Positions 34,026 through 46,672 of a stretch of DNA of 64,000 nucleotides are shown here, piece by piece. Both the position numbers and the translations under genes were made by a program. The DNA is from Bos javanicus (Eukaryota; Chordata; Mammalia; Artiodactyla; Bovidae), in contig NC_083869.1 in NCBI RefSeq assembly GCF_032452875.1, positions 119,976,001 to 120,040,000 of the forward strand. Reading direction: 5' to 3'. How positions within the stretch are numbered: position 1 is the first letter of the stretch; the number at the start of each line of letters is the position of its first letter. The notes beneath the pieces were generated by a model. It was not told the DNA's origin. It saw nothing but the letters and a program-made list of their open reading frames with translations, and did no database searches.

Positions 34026-35697
34026 AGCCACTGTGTGGTTGAGGAACAGTGAGACAGAGCAGAAAGGTACTTATCGGTACGAGGGCCCCTCCCCTCAGTC
34101 ATGGCCCCTTGAGGCTTTGAGTAACCACCCCAAAACAGAGAGAGATCTTTGCTCACAGAATCATAGGCGAGTTGAGCACCGCAGTGGTATCCAACTGGAC
34201 CCCAGAGAATAGAGCAGTAGATGTCTTCAGCCTGGTGGTTGAGGAACATCCTGAACAAGGAGCATTCACATCCGCCCCCAGACTCGTCTCCTCCCAATCT
34301 AGCAATCACATCCCACAGCAGAGCATGGCCAGGTACGTGGGAGAGGTTAGCATCCCCTGTCAGCTCTGCCATCTCTTTGGAGATGGATTCTGTGGGCCCT
34401 CTGCCGGCTTCCTCTTGAGAGCTCCTGGCCGCTGCACATGGAGGATGCAGGCTTGTACTGAAGACCTCTTGGCCTTCATGGTGATGTTTGGGCCTTTGCT
34501 CATTAGTGGGATGAGCAAAAAAATAAAATTTCTGAATTCAGCTCATCAGCCATTGGGGGAGATAAAGACAATGTGTCCCAATGTAAATAGGATTGCAGAT
34601 TATCACTGGGTGGAATTTAGTAAGAAGATTTGAAAGTCTGGAAAATGATATGGAAATCTTACCCAGAGTAATTTCAACTCTCGAACTCTGCTGATGGTTT
34701 AGGATACTTAGGATATGTCCCAAGACAGACGAAGGTTCCACATTCGAACAGCAGAAGAGGGAGAGGAAAAGACTCAGAGAGATTTTGAATGCACAACTTG
34801 TGGGACCCGGAGCTAATTGGATGGAGTAGGGGGGGAGGACCCGCCCCTCTTGGTTATTTTCTCCATCATTGTTCAGCCAGGACCTGTGAAAGACTGTCAG
34901 AGGACTTGTGGATCTGTAGAGTTGGGACAGGGAAAGTGAGAGCGTTTGAGAACTTAGAAGGAACTCTCCACGTGGGCCACACTGAGTAATGAAGCTGAAA
35001 AAGACACTGTGGAAAACTCTCCAGGGATGAGGGATGCCTATGCGTTCACAAGATGCTGGTGACGGTCAGCGGTTTCTCACCTGCTCGAGCACTCACTTCT
35101 CTTTTCCAGTCAGACATTGTGTCCTGTACTTAGCACCCTACCCCAGGGTCTCTCCAGGACCGTGGCAGGTCTCAAGTAGCCAAGTGTGGGGACCACTATG
35201 CTGTCTAGGCGAGTCTCCCCCGAAGCAACAGAACTGGTACGTGCAGAAGCCACTTTCCGAGTGGCTGTCTCAGCCTCCCTCCCACAAGGTCCCTGACGTG
35301 CTGCGCACTCGACACACGTGCCGTGCGCCGCGGGGCAGTCCCAGCACCACGGGCGGAGAACAGGCCCAGTTTATGAGAGGCCCTGACATGCCGAACCACG
35401 GATGTGCTTGTAACATCTTCATTCCTTTGCTTTTCGGAAATAACTGTCTATACAAAACTATATGGATATAAAGACTGTTTTCTCAGAAGTCCACCTGAAT
35501 CCTGCCTTAAGATCTAGTGAAAGCTTATTGAAAGGAATGCCCTTTAAAAATTAGGCATAATTATACTACCCCAAAAGTTTTAATGTTTAGCTTGTTTTCC
35601 TCTGTGTAAGACATAGGATATCAAGCAGTGTTTATAACCTTGGTCAGCTGCTGAGTGTACCGATAGTTTTTAAGCGAGAATAGCCAGAACAGTTTAA
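34026..35697. other. Intron, no recognisable element
   Basis: Unique-looking sequence. Open frames such as 34172-34633 (+) and 34019-34372 (-) overlap on opposite strands and show no known domain. Confidence 0.45.
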
Positions 35698-35922
35698 TAA
35701 CAATAACAATAATAATAATAATGTGTGCTCAGTCATGTTCAACCCTTTGCATCTCCAGGGACAATAGCCTACCAGGCCCCTCTGTCCATGGGGTTTTCCA
35801 GGCAAGAATACTGGATTGAGTTGCCATTTCCTTCTCCAGGGGATCTTCTCGACCCAGGGATCCAACCCTGGCCTCCTGCACTGGCAAGTGGATTCTTTAC
35901 TACCAGCACCACCTGGGAAGCA
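35698..35922 (-). mobile_element. Bov-tA SINE with (AAT)n-like flank
   Basis: Reverse BOV-A body and head ('ctgcactggcaagtggattc'). The left side carries an (AAT)n-like run, the reverse complement of the SINE tail. Confidence 0.92.
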
Positions 35923-36084
35923 GGCTTATCATACACTTAAAATACTAGCTGCCTATCAACTTGTTAAGTACAGATGTTTAAGTGGAAGTTTACTATGTAG
36001 TTCATAAAATGTTTCATGTGATAATGATAAACAGTTAATTAACGTAGACAAAAATAGGTGATTTGTTTTCTGGGCAAAAGTCAG

Positions 36085-36600
36085 CCATTCATTTGTAAAC
36101 TGTAAGTGCCTGCTGTGTGTCAAAGCGCTGGACAGAGAGACAGAAACAGTCCTCATTCCTGAAGATTCCGTGGTCTAGTGGAGAGGAGAGTCACATAAAG
36201 GAGCAATTAGGCTGAGAGCAAGAGCCGTAGATGCATTATGAGAGCTCAGGGGGATACAGTGAGTGACAGTTCAGAACTGCCTCAAGTCCTTTTGGAAAGA
36301 ACAGGAGCAGGTCGGAGGGAGGTATAAAACACAGTGCCTGGTCCCCCTAGGGGAATCTGGATAACTGTTTCAGAGATGCTGATGAGCTGAATCTTAAAGG
36401 ATGTACAAAAGTCGGCCACATGCGAAACTCTCAGAAAGGTGCTCCAGAAAGAGGGAACCACAGGTGCACGAGTGGAGCAGCAGGCAGGTCCGGGGCTCTG
36501 GTTACTGGAGGGGCCCAAGGCAAAGGCTTATGAAGAAGGAAGGTCCCCTGGGAGGACTGAGGGACCCGGCAGACCGTGGGGTGCCCAGTGGGCTGACTTT
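36085..36600 (-). mobile_element. LINE-2 (L2) fragment, reverse
   Basis: 'gtaagtgcctgctgtgtgtc', 'gaagattccgtggtctagtg' and 'gctgaatcttaaaggatgt' follow reverse-complemented L2. Confidence 0.65.
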
Positions 36601-36889
36601 GAGCATCTCCAATATTAGTTTACTAATGACAGAGCCAAGACTCGGAATTACACTAGGTTTCCCAAATTACACAGGGCAAGACCCCTATGTCTGTCTTTTT
36701 TGTTTTTTTAGTGGTAAAGCCCTTTTTGCAAATCAAATCTTAACCCCAATCTCCAGTATGTAAAAATAGATTGTATTTCATTAACATAAACTTCTTCCAC
36801 ATTTAAATGTATAACAACCTCACACCAGTCACAATGACCGTCAAAGATTTATAACAGTTATGAGATCAAGTAATGAAAACCGGTGGCCT
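36601..36889. other. Intron, no recognisable element
   Basis: Nothing assignable, under 300 bp. Confidence 0.4.
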
Positions 36890-37205
36890 TCTTTTTATAA
36901 ACTCTTCTGTTTTTGTAATAAATTTAAATTTACAGAAAAGTTGCAAAGATAGTACAGAGAGGTCCCGTATACCACACACCCAGCTCCCTCCACCCCTTCC
37001 TAACATCTTACATTACCATGGTACATTTGTCATAACTGAAAAGTTGACATTGGAACATTGCTATTAACTAAATCCATACTTTATTTGGATTTCCCCAGTC
37101 TTTCCACCAATTATCTTTCTGTTCCAGGGTTCAGTCCAGGGTACCACGTTGCATTTAGTTGCAATGACTTTCTTTTCACAAACACTAAAACACAAAGTCA
37201 GGAAA
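36890..37205 (-). mobile_element. Ancient L1 3' UTR-type repeat, reverse
   Basis: 'cttacattaccatggtacat', 'catactttatttggatttcc' and 'taccacgttgcatttagttg' are a widespread old mammalian repeat that I take as an L1 3' UTR. The family name is uncertain. Confidence 0.55.
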
Positions 37206-37266
37206 TATGTTACATTCTCAGATGTTCAGCTGTATGATTGAAAAAAGATACTGCCTTGAACCCTTA

Positions 37267-37531
37267 GAAAAAATACTGCTGCTGCTGCTAAGTCGCTTCA
37301 GTTGCGTCTGACTCTGTGCGACCCCATAGACAGCAGCCCACCAGGCTCCCCCGTCCCTGGGATTCTCCAGACAAGAACACTGGAGTGGGTTGCCATTTCC
37401 TTCTCCAATGCGTGAAAGTAAAGTCGCTCAGTCGTACCCAACTCTTAGCGACCCCATGGACTGCAGCCTACCAGGCTCCTCTGTCCATGGGATTTTCCAG
37501 GCAAGAGTACTGGAGTGGGAGAAGAAATACT
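37267..37531 (-). mobile_element. BOV-A2 SINE (dimeric)
   Basis: (CTG)n head and two reverse BOV-A units. Near-identical flanks gaaaaaatact (37267-37277) and gaagaaatact (37521-37531) act as target-site duplication. Confidence 0.92.
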
Positions 37532-37603
37532 AACTCTCTGTAAAAGAAAAAAAGGTACTAAGCTTGGACTGCAAGCATGCAGGGCGAGCAGCTTGCTACT
37601 GAA

Positions 37604-37932
37604 ATGGTGTGCTGTGCTTAGTCACTCAGTTGTGTCTGACTCTTTTCGAGCCCATGGACTGTAGCCCGCCAGGCTCCTGTGTCCATGGAATTCTCCAAGT
37701 AAGAATATTGGAGTGGGTTATCATGCCCTCCTCTAAGGGATCTTCCCAACTAAGGAATTGAACCCGGGTTTCTCACATTGCAGGCAGATTCTTTAACATC
37801 TGAGCCACCAGGGAAGCCCAAGAATACTGGAGTGGGTGGCCTGTCCCTTCTCCAGGGGCTCTTCCCAACCCAGGAATTGGAACCGGGGTCTCCTGCATTG
37901 CAGGTGGATTCTTTACCAGCTGAGCTACCAGT
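37604..37932 (-). mobile_element. Bov-tA SINE with two tRNA-derived heads
   Basis: One reverse BOV-A body is followed by two reverse heads ('aattgaacccgggtttctca' and 'aattggaaccggggtctcct'), the same architecture as at 16509-16849. Confidence 0.9.
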
Positions 37933-38004
37933 TGGTATAATTGTCTGGTAATGCAGTGCAGAGAAGAACCCAACAATGCTCACTCAACAAACTCGATTTA
38001 CTCT

Positions 38005-38370
38005 GTTTTACTCAGCTTGGGCCGCCATACAGTATACCATAGACTGAGCATTTTTTTTTCACAGTTCTGAAGGCTGGAAGTCCTAGAAGAAGGTGCTGGC
38101 CAGTTCAGTTCCTAGTGGAGACTCTCTTCCTGGCTTGTGTAGGGCTGTGTGGGTCTTCACAAGGCTTTCTTTCTGTGTGTGTGCAGGGCAGGGAGCCACG
38201 AATGACTTCTCTACTTATCAGATCAGGGCCCCACCCTTATGACCTCATTTAACCTTAATTACACCTAAAGACCCCACCTTTGGGAGGTGACTGTATTGGG
38301 TACAGTCACATTGAGGGTTAGGGCTTCAATGTAGGAATTAGGGGGTGGGGGAGACATGATTCAGTCCATA
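38005..38370 (-). mobile_element. Ancient LTR/MaLR-like repeat, reverse
   Basis: 'cacagttctgaaggctggaa', 'ccacccttatgacctcattt' and 'agggttagggcttcaatgta' form a common mammalian repeat in reverse. MaLR-like assignment is likely but the family name is not certain. Confidence 0.55.
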
Positions 38371-38637
38371 GCCTAGTCCAAAGGCTGAAATTATGTGAAA
38401 TCTTTACAATTCAATCCTGAGACAATATGGTATTAAAATTTTCTCCATTTTTATAGTACATTTATGCAGGTTAATAAGTGTTATTTTGCAAAGCACTCAA
38501 TGCATGCAAGAAAATGTTAATTATTTAGATCACTTTTGAATACTCATTAAACAAGTTAACAAAGAAAATACAGTGTCATCTGAACAGATGGTTCAGAAAC
38601 AATAGCAAGAACATTTTTTCAAAAGTAGGTGCCTTAT

Positions 38638-38921
38638 AAAAAGCTTTTGGGCTTCCCTGGTGGCTCAGTGGTAAAGAGCCTGCCTGCCAGTACAGTAGAC
38701 GTAGGTTCAATCCGTGATTCAGGAAGATCCCACGTGCTGTGGAGCAGCTGAGCCCATCTGCCACAACTGTTGGGTCTGTGCACTAGAGCCTGTGTTCTGC
38801 AACAAAAGAAGCCACTGCAATGAGAAGCCCACCCACCACAGCTAGAGAAAGCCCACACAGCAATGAAGACTGTGTCCCAAGATTAAATAAATAAATAAAA
38901 TTAAGTTTTTAAAAAAAAGCT
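38638..38921 (+). mobile_element. CHR-type tRNA-Glu SINE
   Basis: Head ('gggcttccctggtggctcag') and CHR body ('gaagccactgcaatgagaag') with a (TAAA)n tail. A short flanking repeat aaaaagct (38638-38645, 38914-38921) is present. Confidence 0.88.
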
Positions 38922-39872
38922 GTTACCAGAAGTCTTCAGGTGGTCATTAGGTTTTTATATACAAAAGATTCAGCATCCTTCAGAATAATGCTGAGTAATG
39001 CCATATAGTTACTACCATTTTTTGTTACTGGTGTGGGCTTTTCCATATCAAAGGTTACTGTAACGTATTAAAACAGAATAAATGTCCAAATACTCTTCAC
39101 ACAGAGTAAGATACCACTGGGGTTTGTTTTGCTTTTGCTGAGGAAGGATCTTGACTAGCTAACTTGACCTCAGCTAGTGCACAGCTGCCGCTCCGTTACA
39201 GTGCTCCCTGTGCCTGACACTGCACATCCTGGAGGCCTGCAGTAAGTGTGCTGGGTAAACATCTGTTAATACGGCTGTTTTTAGTTTGGGAGGTGGATGG
39301 GAGTCGATGTCATTAATCAAAACTATGGGAGAAAGAAAAGATTTAAAGGCAGGAGGGAGACAGTCAGAAGTATCCTCAGGACATCCAGGAAGAGCCACTC
39401 ATTTTGTCTTTGGAATTTTAGAGAAAACAAATAACATTCCAGGATGGCTGTAAGTCATCATTTGAAAGTACGTTGAAGAGGATTTCTTTTTTTTTTAATT
39501 GAAGAGGGTATACCATTGAACTGAGATAGTTATATCCAAAAGTACAAGTCATTCTTGAGTCTTGAGCTTCAATTTTAGTATATAGTAAATGTAGTTATTT
39601 TTTTTATTGCTATCATGTATTTTTCCCTGTATTACCAGTTCTCAGCTTTCCGGTTCACATTCCCATGTAATGTTAAAGCCTCACGGAAAAGTATCAGATA
39701 ATGTGGTCTTTCTGCTGAATTTTCAGGGAAAAGAGCTTCCACCATGTTCATCTCACTCTGGAAGCTCAGGCTATTCCCCGGAAGGAACCCCCCCTCCCTG
39801 GGCTGCTTCTCTGCTGGCAGGTAACTGCTGCAAATCTGGCAAAGCCACTCATAGCCTGTTCCCTGTCCATAG
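38922..39872. other. Intron upstream of exon B, no recognisable element
   Basis: Contains short T-runs near 39486-39498 and 39598-39605. Nothing else assignable. Confidence 0.45.
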
Positions 39873-39980
39873 GTTGTCCCGATGCTTCCCAGGCTGCTGT
39901 GTGAAGAGCTGTGTAGCCTCAATCCCATGACTGACAAGCTGACCTTCTCCGTGATCTGGACGCTAACTCCGAAGGGCAAG
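39873..39980 (+). CDS. DIS3L2: DIS3L2 coding exon B (RNB domain)
   Basis: This 108-bp exon encodes 36 codons, phase 0 at both ends, reading VVPMLPRLLCEELCSLNP through SVIWTLTPKGK. The stretch PMLP...LCSLNP is a conserved RNB-family block that directly follows the exon A motif, so exons A and B are adjacent in the protein. The acceptor is ccctgtccatag/GT with a pyrimidine-rich tract and the donor is AAG/gtaagg, close to consensus. Because the exon is a multiple of three and in phase, skipping it would remove 36 residues without a frameshift, although it would break the conserved domain. No unusual base composition or disruption is seen. The intron before it is 12.7 kb and the one after 21.9 kb. 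Confidence 0.97.
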
Positions 39981-40427
39981 GTAAGGACTTAACACACATG
40001 TCCCTTCTGTTTGGTGACTTCCTCATAAGCACCCACCGTGTTCCTGGCGTTGGTCTGGAGCCCCGTGGTGGGAGGAAGAGGGCAGCGAAGGAGCCTCCCC
40101 AGCAAGGAGGACATGGGAGAAAAGCTCTCAGTCTGTTTAGAAGGCTGAACCTCAGTGGTTTTCAGTGTGTCACGTGAAGGAAGAAACGGTGTAAGCAGAG
40201 TCCCGTGGGGGAGGCCTCGCGCAGCAGAGGGTGTCTGTGAAGGGGACAGTGGGCAGGCCCCGGCTGCAGTTAGGAGAGCAGACGGGGTGAAGGGGGTCAT
40301 TTGGGGAAAGGGTGGCGAGTTTGGGTAGGTGAGGTGGACTCAAACCATGGGGACCTGCAAATGCCAGGCCCCATGAATGATGGCTGTTAGGGTTCCTCTG
40401 AAGTGTCATGAGAAAGGATACATTTTA
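39981..40427. other. Intron downstream of exon B, no recognisable element
   Basis: Moderately GC-rich unique-looking sequence. Confidence 0.45.
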
Positions 40428-40701
40428 GATTAGTGCTGTGACTTCCCTGGTGGTCCAGTGGTTAAGAATCCACCTGCCAGTGCAGGGTACATGGGCTCAC
40501 TCCCTCGTCCGGGAAGATTGCACATGCTGCAGAGCAGCTAAGCCTGTGTGTGCCCAAGAGCCTGTGCTCCACAACAAGAGAAGCCACTGCAGTGAGAAGC
40601 CTGCGCACCGCACCTAGAGAAAGCCCATGTGTAGTAACGAAGACCCAACACAGCCAAAACTGATTAAATAAATCTGTTTTAAAAAAGAAAGATGGGTGCT
40701 G
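40428..40701 (+). mobile_element. CHR-type tRNA-Glu SINE
   Basis: Head ('acttccctggtggtccagtg') and body ('gcctgtgctccacaacaaga') ending in a TAAA/A tail. Imperfect flanks gattagtgctg and gatgggtgctg are possible target-site duplications. Confidence 0.88.
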
Positions 40702-41931
40702 CATCATGGTGCTGTTTGAAGAGGAGCAAAATTTGCATGAGGTCGTGCTGTAATCAAGGCCCAAGGCGACGAAACCATGGACTGAGAGCAGAGGGGAGCA
40801 GGATGTCAGGAGCCATTCCCTAAATATAGGGAATAAATGAGACAGATAAATGAAAGATGACTCCAGAAGAAACTAGGCACCTCCCCCACAACAGAAGCAA
40901 CACTGAACTTCTGAAAATAGGGTAATGATTGGGGAAGCTATGGTACCAGCTCAGTGCAGTGCTGCACAATTTCTAAAGCTATTATGGAGACCGTGTAAGA
41001 ACATGGGAACTGTTTATGCTGTAATATTAAATAGAAGTTAAAAAAAAAAAGATATTTAATTGTAAAGAGGTTCCAAATAAAGATGGAGGATCAAATGCCC
41101 ACATTTACTTTCATTCCCTCCCAAAACCTCACTAAAACAACAGTGAAGAGATTTTTTTTTAAGACATAAACCCACAAGGACAAAGAGAATGGGAGAGGAG
41201 ACAACAGCAACAAAAATTTGGAAGCCGGGAAGCAGATGGATGAGTGGTAACTGACTTAGCAGTCCCGAGAAAGCCAAATCCTGAGCCAACAATAGTGAAA
41301 GCCAAGAAACAACCCAGTTTACACAGAAGAACCCTGAAGAAGTTCAGAAATTGACAGCAGCAGCTATCTCTGGGAAGTAGGGGAGAGGTGGGCGAAGAGG
41401 AAACTAACTGTATTGGTTGAAGGTTTACTTTAAAAGGTTGTCGCTTCCATAACCTAGTAGAAGATCAGAAATTTGTCCCCAAGACAGGATAAAGGAAAGG
41501 ATGCTGAACTGGGGGCCACCAAACACAGCTGTGGTCATGACCCACTGCATGAGGCTGAGTGAACGCTGGCACACCAAACATTAAGAGGCCCATCTTTTCT
41601 TCCCCAGCAACCTCAGAATTCTAGTAGCCAAGCCTATACCCTTGACTCAGAAGATAGGAAAATCTTTCTCTGAGGAATCTGAGTGGTGAAGATTTAAAGA
41701 TAAAAACCTCAAGGATTTCCCAACCAGCAGCCCAGCTGTATTTCCCTACAGTAAACTCTGTGGACAACAAGCTCCACCCACTCAAGCAGAGCTTTTTAGG
41801 ATTTCACTAAAAATCAGCCTTTTCACATTTCACTCTCCTGTATAGAGACAAGAGGAAAGCCTCTAACATGGAACAGGAAAACCAAAGTAAACAAGTGGGG
41901 AACAACTGGAGCAAAACAAACTACACAAGGA
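40702..41931. other. Intron, possibly ancient repeat-derived
   Basis: A-rich text with short A-runs (for example 41041-41051). It may belong to the same old interspersed repeat as 42200-42850, but I cannot name it. Confidence 0.35.
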
Positions 41932-41934
41932 ATG

Positions 41935-42055
41935 GAGGAGGAAGTGGCTACCGCTCTAGTATTCTTGCCTGGGAAATCCCATGGACAGAGGAGCTTGGCA
42001 GACTACAGTCCATGGGGTTGCAAAAGAGTCAGACATGACTGAATGACTAACAACA
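41935..42055 (+). mobile_element. BOV-A SINE monomer
   Basis: One BOV-A unit ('agtattcttgcctgggaaat', 'gagtcagacatgactgaatg'), no tRNA head. Confidence 0.88.
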
Positions 42056-42199
42056 CATAAGGAGAAGAAACTTTTTTGTATCCTCAGAGAGTCCCTTTCT
42101 AAAAGAAAGTATCTATACTACAAGATCTAGGTACTTTGAAAAAGAAACATTCAGAAGGGGGCAGGGGGAGGAGCTCTTTTTTAAAAATTCCATTAACAG

Positions 42200-42850
42200 C
42201 ATGAAATTAAAAACATGATAGAAGAAATGAAGTCTCAGGGTTCAGATTGGAAGATAAAGTTGAAAAATTGTCCCAGAATAAGACAGAAAAGTAGAGCACC
42301 AGTCCAAGATATCCAACATCTATTCAGTGACCATTCCAGAAATAGGAAACAGAGAAAGAAGAAATCATCAACACGATCATTCAGAGAGATGCCCCATCAC
42401 CACAGGGTGTGACCCTCCAGGCCAAAAGAGCGCACTGCCCAGCACGGTAATGGGAACACTGTCTCCAAGCCACATTGCCATAGAATTTCAGAGCACTGAG
42501 GATAAAGAAAAGATCCTATAGGCTGCTAAGAAGAAGAATAAAAAAGAAAGAAAGAGGCTCATACAGTAGATCAGAACTCAGAAAAAACTTCAGACTTTTT
42601 TGTTAGAACCCTAGAAGTTAGATGACAATGAAGCCAAGTTCTCTAATTTCTGGAAGACTGTGACCTCCGTGCTAAAATGCTGTACCTAACTAAGCCATCG
42701 ATATAATGTGAGAGTAGGAAAGGACATTTTCAGACTTGCAAGGTCTCAAACAAAAAATGTTCATCTTACATACCCTTTCTCAGGAAGCTTTCACCAAGAA
42801 GAAAGAGTAAATCAGGAAGGAGGAAGACATGGGACTCGGGAAACTAATAA
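42200..42850 (+). mobile_element. Ancient interspersed repeat, family uncertain (L1/HAL1-like)
   Basis: 'gacattttcagacttgcaag', 'ctttctcaggaagctttcac' and 'ggaggaagacatgggac' recur in mammalian genomes as part of an old non-coding repeat. I cannot fix the family. Confidence 0.35.
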
Positions 42851-43079
42851 ACCCATACAATAAAGAAGTGAAAGACTTACCTAGATCACAAGTCACCAGA
42901 CTTCCTTGTCGGGGACCAGTTAGTAAACCTGTTTTTGGACACCATGTGGTCTGTTAGAGTTACTCATGAAAGAAGACTATATAAATAATGTGAGCAGGCT
43001 GTGACCCACTAAAACTTCTCTTAAAAACAAGTGACTGACTGAATTTGGCCCACAGACCATAATTTGTTGACCCCTGACC

Positions 43080-43345
43080 TAGATGATGGTGAAGAAAATT
43101 CCCAGGGTACCAGCTCTATGCAGATGCAGAAAACAGGGGATCAGATTGGAGCAGGTCAGAAGGTGACCATCTGCAAGTCAGGAAGAAAGCTGGCACCAGA
43201 AACTGAATTGACTGCCATCTTGGTCTTGGATTTCCCAGCCTCCAGAACTATGAGAAAGAAATTGTTCAAGCTCCCCAGTCTATGGTATTTTGTTATGGCA
43301 GCCCCAGTAGACCAACACCACATCAACTTGAACTTTTATACTGGG
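43080..43345 (+). mobile_element. MaLR-like LTR fossil
   Basis: 'cttggatttcccagcctcca' and 'tatggtattttgttatggca' are a typical LTR 3' part. No internal retroviral sequence. Confidence 0.55.
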
Positions 43346-43410
43346 TTACATTAAAATCTATCCATCTGTTTTACACTTTGAATGGATTTTTATTCATGCA
43401 TGATTTTTTA

Positions 43411-43830
43411 TCCAATAGTCACGTATAGATGTGAGAGTTGGACCATAAAGAAGGTTGAGCACCAAAGAATTGATGCTTTCGAACTGTGGGTTGGAGAAGA
43501 CTCTTGAGAGTCCCTTGGACTGCAAGGAGATCAAACCAGTCAATCTAAAAGGAAATCAATCCTGAATATTCATTGGAAGGACTGATGCTGAAGCTAAAGG
43601 TCCAATACTTTGGCTACCTGATGGGAAGAACTGACTCATTGGAAAAGACCCTGATGCTGGGAAAGATTGAGGGCAAGAGGAAAGGGGGGCAACAGAGGAT
43701 GAGAGGGCTGGAAGGCATCACTGGCTCAGTGGACATGAGTTTGAGCAAACTCAGCCATGAAGGACAGGGAAGCCTGGTGTGCTGCAGTCCATGGAGTTGC
43801 AGAGTCAGACACGACTAAGTGACTGAACTG
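43411..43830 (+). mobile_element. BovB LINE 3' fragment
   Basis: Runs from 'gatgtgagagttggaccata' to 'gactgaactg'. Internal deletions have removed parts of the frame. Confidence 0.92.
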
Positions 43831-45009
43831 GCTGGTATTTTCAGACTAGTAGTCTGATTTTTTAAATGTGGACACATTTCATTATATTAAAAAGTCACAT
43901 TTATTAGTGTCTACTTGTCTACAGATCCTAGACAAGTCTAAGTATTGGAAAACATGTATCATTTACATGGGTATATGATACAAGGTTTCCAAAATTCTAA
44001 TTTTTATGACAGCTTGAATTTTATCATTAGCAATGGATAATGTTCGTTGTTTTTCTTGACGTGCCAGATAACCATAATGTGTCATTCTTCCTCCAAGTAA
44101 AAATGGTGTTCTGTAAAAAAAGATGGTCATTTCACCTCACTACAAAGTATGTAAGTGCTTTTCCCCAAGACAGCCGTCATACTTGGCCATGCTGCTAAGT
44201 GGAAAAGACAAGTACACAAGAGTTGAGCCACAGTAAAAGCAATAAACGTGGTAAGTTCCTTACCGCTTCATCAGGAACATGCTTAAGTGAAGGAGGTTTT
44301 TACTTTCCTGTCAGTGTGAGCCAGTGACGAGACCCTGACCTCTGGCAGCACTTGCTGTTGTGTGATTCATGCCAAGCATCAACAGTTTTCCCCACCAGTG
44401 CTTCTGGGCCATCAATATAAATGGAACATACACAGAAAAGGCCACCTGATGCCTTAGTATTAATACTATTACGAAAATAGTTTTGACCTCATGGATCCCT
44501 GAATGGAGTCCATAGACCGTACTTCAAGAACCACTGTTTTAAACAATTGATGGAAAGCTTGAAGTGGATTAATGTACAGAGCAGACAGAAAAACCAACCA
44601 AATTGAAACAAAACAGTTACTAATTTCACTAAAAATAAAAAGCTGTATAGGGAAGAATAGTAACCTTGAGTATTTACATAGTTGTAATAGTTAATTCTCA
44701 TAGTGATTATGTAATTTTATTGGTAGGATGAGGGCCTGGGAATGCTTACGTGTGTGTGTGTGGTTGGGGGAAGGGAGCATGTGTGGCAAGAAGAGTTAAT
44801 TTGCCCCTTCTATAGTGAAAAAGTTTGTGAATGATGCCTAAAACTGAAAAATCAAGAAGAAGTAATCCGGCAGATTGTATAGAACTGTGAAAGTAAATAC
44901 CAAAAGAATCTACTGAGAGATGACAGTGGTTACCCCTGGGGAGGGGCAGAGGACTGCTGTTCTTCTTAACAAGCCTTTAAAACCACTTCACTGTTTGAAA
45001 TGTGGCCAC
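43831..45009. other. Intron, no recognisable element
   Basis: AT-rich, with a short GT run near 44752-44763. Confidence 0.45.
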
Positions 45010-45315
45010 TTTAATTTTTTTATTTTTATTTTGAAAAATTTCAAATATACATGAAAGTGCAGAAAATAGCACAATAAATCCACCATCCCTATCTGCTAGA
45101 TTTAACAACCGTCTTTTCTTTGCTAAAGCATTTTAAAGCAAACCATAGACATCACGTCATTTCATGCATACATATTTTCATATGTGGCTCTAAAAAATTT
45201 GGACATTTCCTTATATAACCACAATGCCATTGGCACACCTAATAGTTAATATTAGTGCCTCGGTGTCATTTAAAACCTAGTTCATAATTTCATTTCCCAG
45301 ATTGTCTCCAATTGA
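45010..45315 (-). mobile_element. Ancient L1 3' UTR-type repeat, reverse
   Basis: 'ttttaaagcaaaccatagac' and 'tatataaccacaatgccatt' are part of a widespread old mammalian LINE 3' UTR. The family name is uncertain. Confidence 0.55.
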
Positions 45316-46187
45316 GAGACAATCCACTCCAATCCACAGGGGAATCAAAACAAGTTACCTACATAACATTTGGGTTTTGTGACTTTGAATATCTGATAAT
45401 AAGTTCCTTTTTAAGAGTTAAGAAGCAAACACTACCTGAAATACGAAGAAAGAAATGTGAAGACAGTAGGCCAGCAATCATATTTCTGTGAAAGTGGGAA
45501 CTTGCATGGGGGAAAAAAAATGAATGGAAAAAGACCAGAAGGAAATAAAATAGAATGCCAGTAATGGTTGTGTTTGGGTAGCAAGGCTATGAGTAACTTT
45601 TTCTACTTTTTTGTATTTTCTAGTGTTTTTCGAAAATATGTATTACTTCCATATTTTTATAAATGTTTATTTTTGCAAAAGTTTAACTAAACAGAAAAAT
45701 AAAAGCCTGAAAGTTAGAGGAAAACTAACTTGAGTCAACAGAAAAGAACTTTGAATCTGAACTAAGCCTGCCAGGGTCAGACCCAAGAAATAAAAAGCTT
45801 CCTGATCTAACAAGCTTCTAAAATATGAGGGTCATAAAAGAAGCACTCGGAAGAGGTAGACTCTGAAAACTTGGTTGGTCTGTAGGTTTTCTGTCGGAGG
45901 CAGTGTCTGGTGACCAAGCCTTCTGGCACGAGAGGCTGGAGAGCAGGTGTGAAGGAGGCACAGGGTCCAGGAAGGGATGCCGGGCCTCTGGCAAACCCAG
46001 TCAAAGAGGAAGTGTGAGGCTTTGGACCTGGGACAGTCATGGAGCAAGACTCACTAACCATACTCCTTATGCTGTAGTCAAACATCCTACTCAGAACAAG
46101 AGGCCACACGGTGGGTTGACCTGATCAGTTAGTCCTGGAGTGTAGTGACAATAAGTGTCTTCCTGCTCACAGTCAAGATACATGAGA
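45316..46187. other. Intron, no recognisable element
   Basis: AT-rich, then a GC-richer end. No assignable motif. Confidence 0.45.
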
Positions 46188-46261
46188 GTTCAGATCCCAA
46201 ACTCATGTCCAGGAGCTAGTGCTTGTTCAGATCCCAAACTCGTGTCCAGGAGCTAGTGTTT
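46188..46261 (+). repeat. 37-bp tandem duplication
   Basis: Two head-to-tail copies (46188-46224 and 46225-46261) of a unit starting gttcagatcccaaactc, with two mismatches. Confidence 0.95.
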
Positions 46262-46287
46262 GTTGAAGACACTGGCAAAGGAGAGCC

Positions 46288-46418
46288 TGAGTTGGTGGGG
46301 TTGTTGTTCAGTCACTCAGTCATGTCCATCTCTTTGCGACCCCATGGACTGTAGCACGCCAGGCTTCCCTATCCTTCACCATCTCCCAGAGCTTGCCCAA
46401 ACTCATGAGTTGGTAGGG
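46288..46418 (-). mobile_element. BovB LINE, about 105 bp of 3' end, with target-site duplication
   Basis: BovB tail text (46301-46405) flanked by tgagttggtgggg and tgagttggtaggg (one mismatch). Confidence 0.85.
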
Positions 46419-46463
46419 AGGGGTGGGAAAAAAGATGGGGTGGTTCAGGGGGCCAAAGAGAAC

Positions 46464-46672
46464 TTCCCAGGTGGTGCTAGTGGTAAAGAACCTGCTTGCC
46501 AGTGAATCCATAAGAGACATGGATTCAGTCCCTGGGTTGGGAAAATCCCCTAGAGGAGGGCATGGCAACCCACCCCAGTATTCTTGCCTGGAGAATCCCA
46601 TGGACCAAGGAGCCTGATGAGCAATGGTCCATAGAGTCTGAAAGAGTCAGACATGACTGAAGCGGCTTAGTA
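46464..46672 (+). mobile_element. Bov-tA SINE
   Basis: Head ('aacttcccaggtggtgctag') and BOV-A body ending 'gacatgactgaagcggctta'. Confidence 0.92.
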
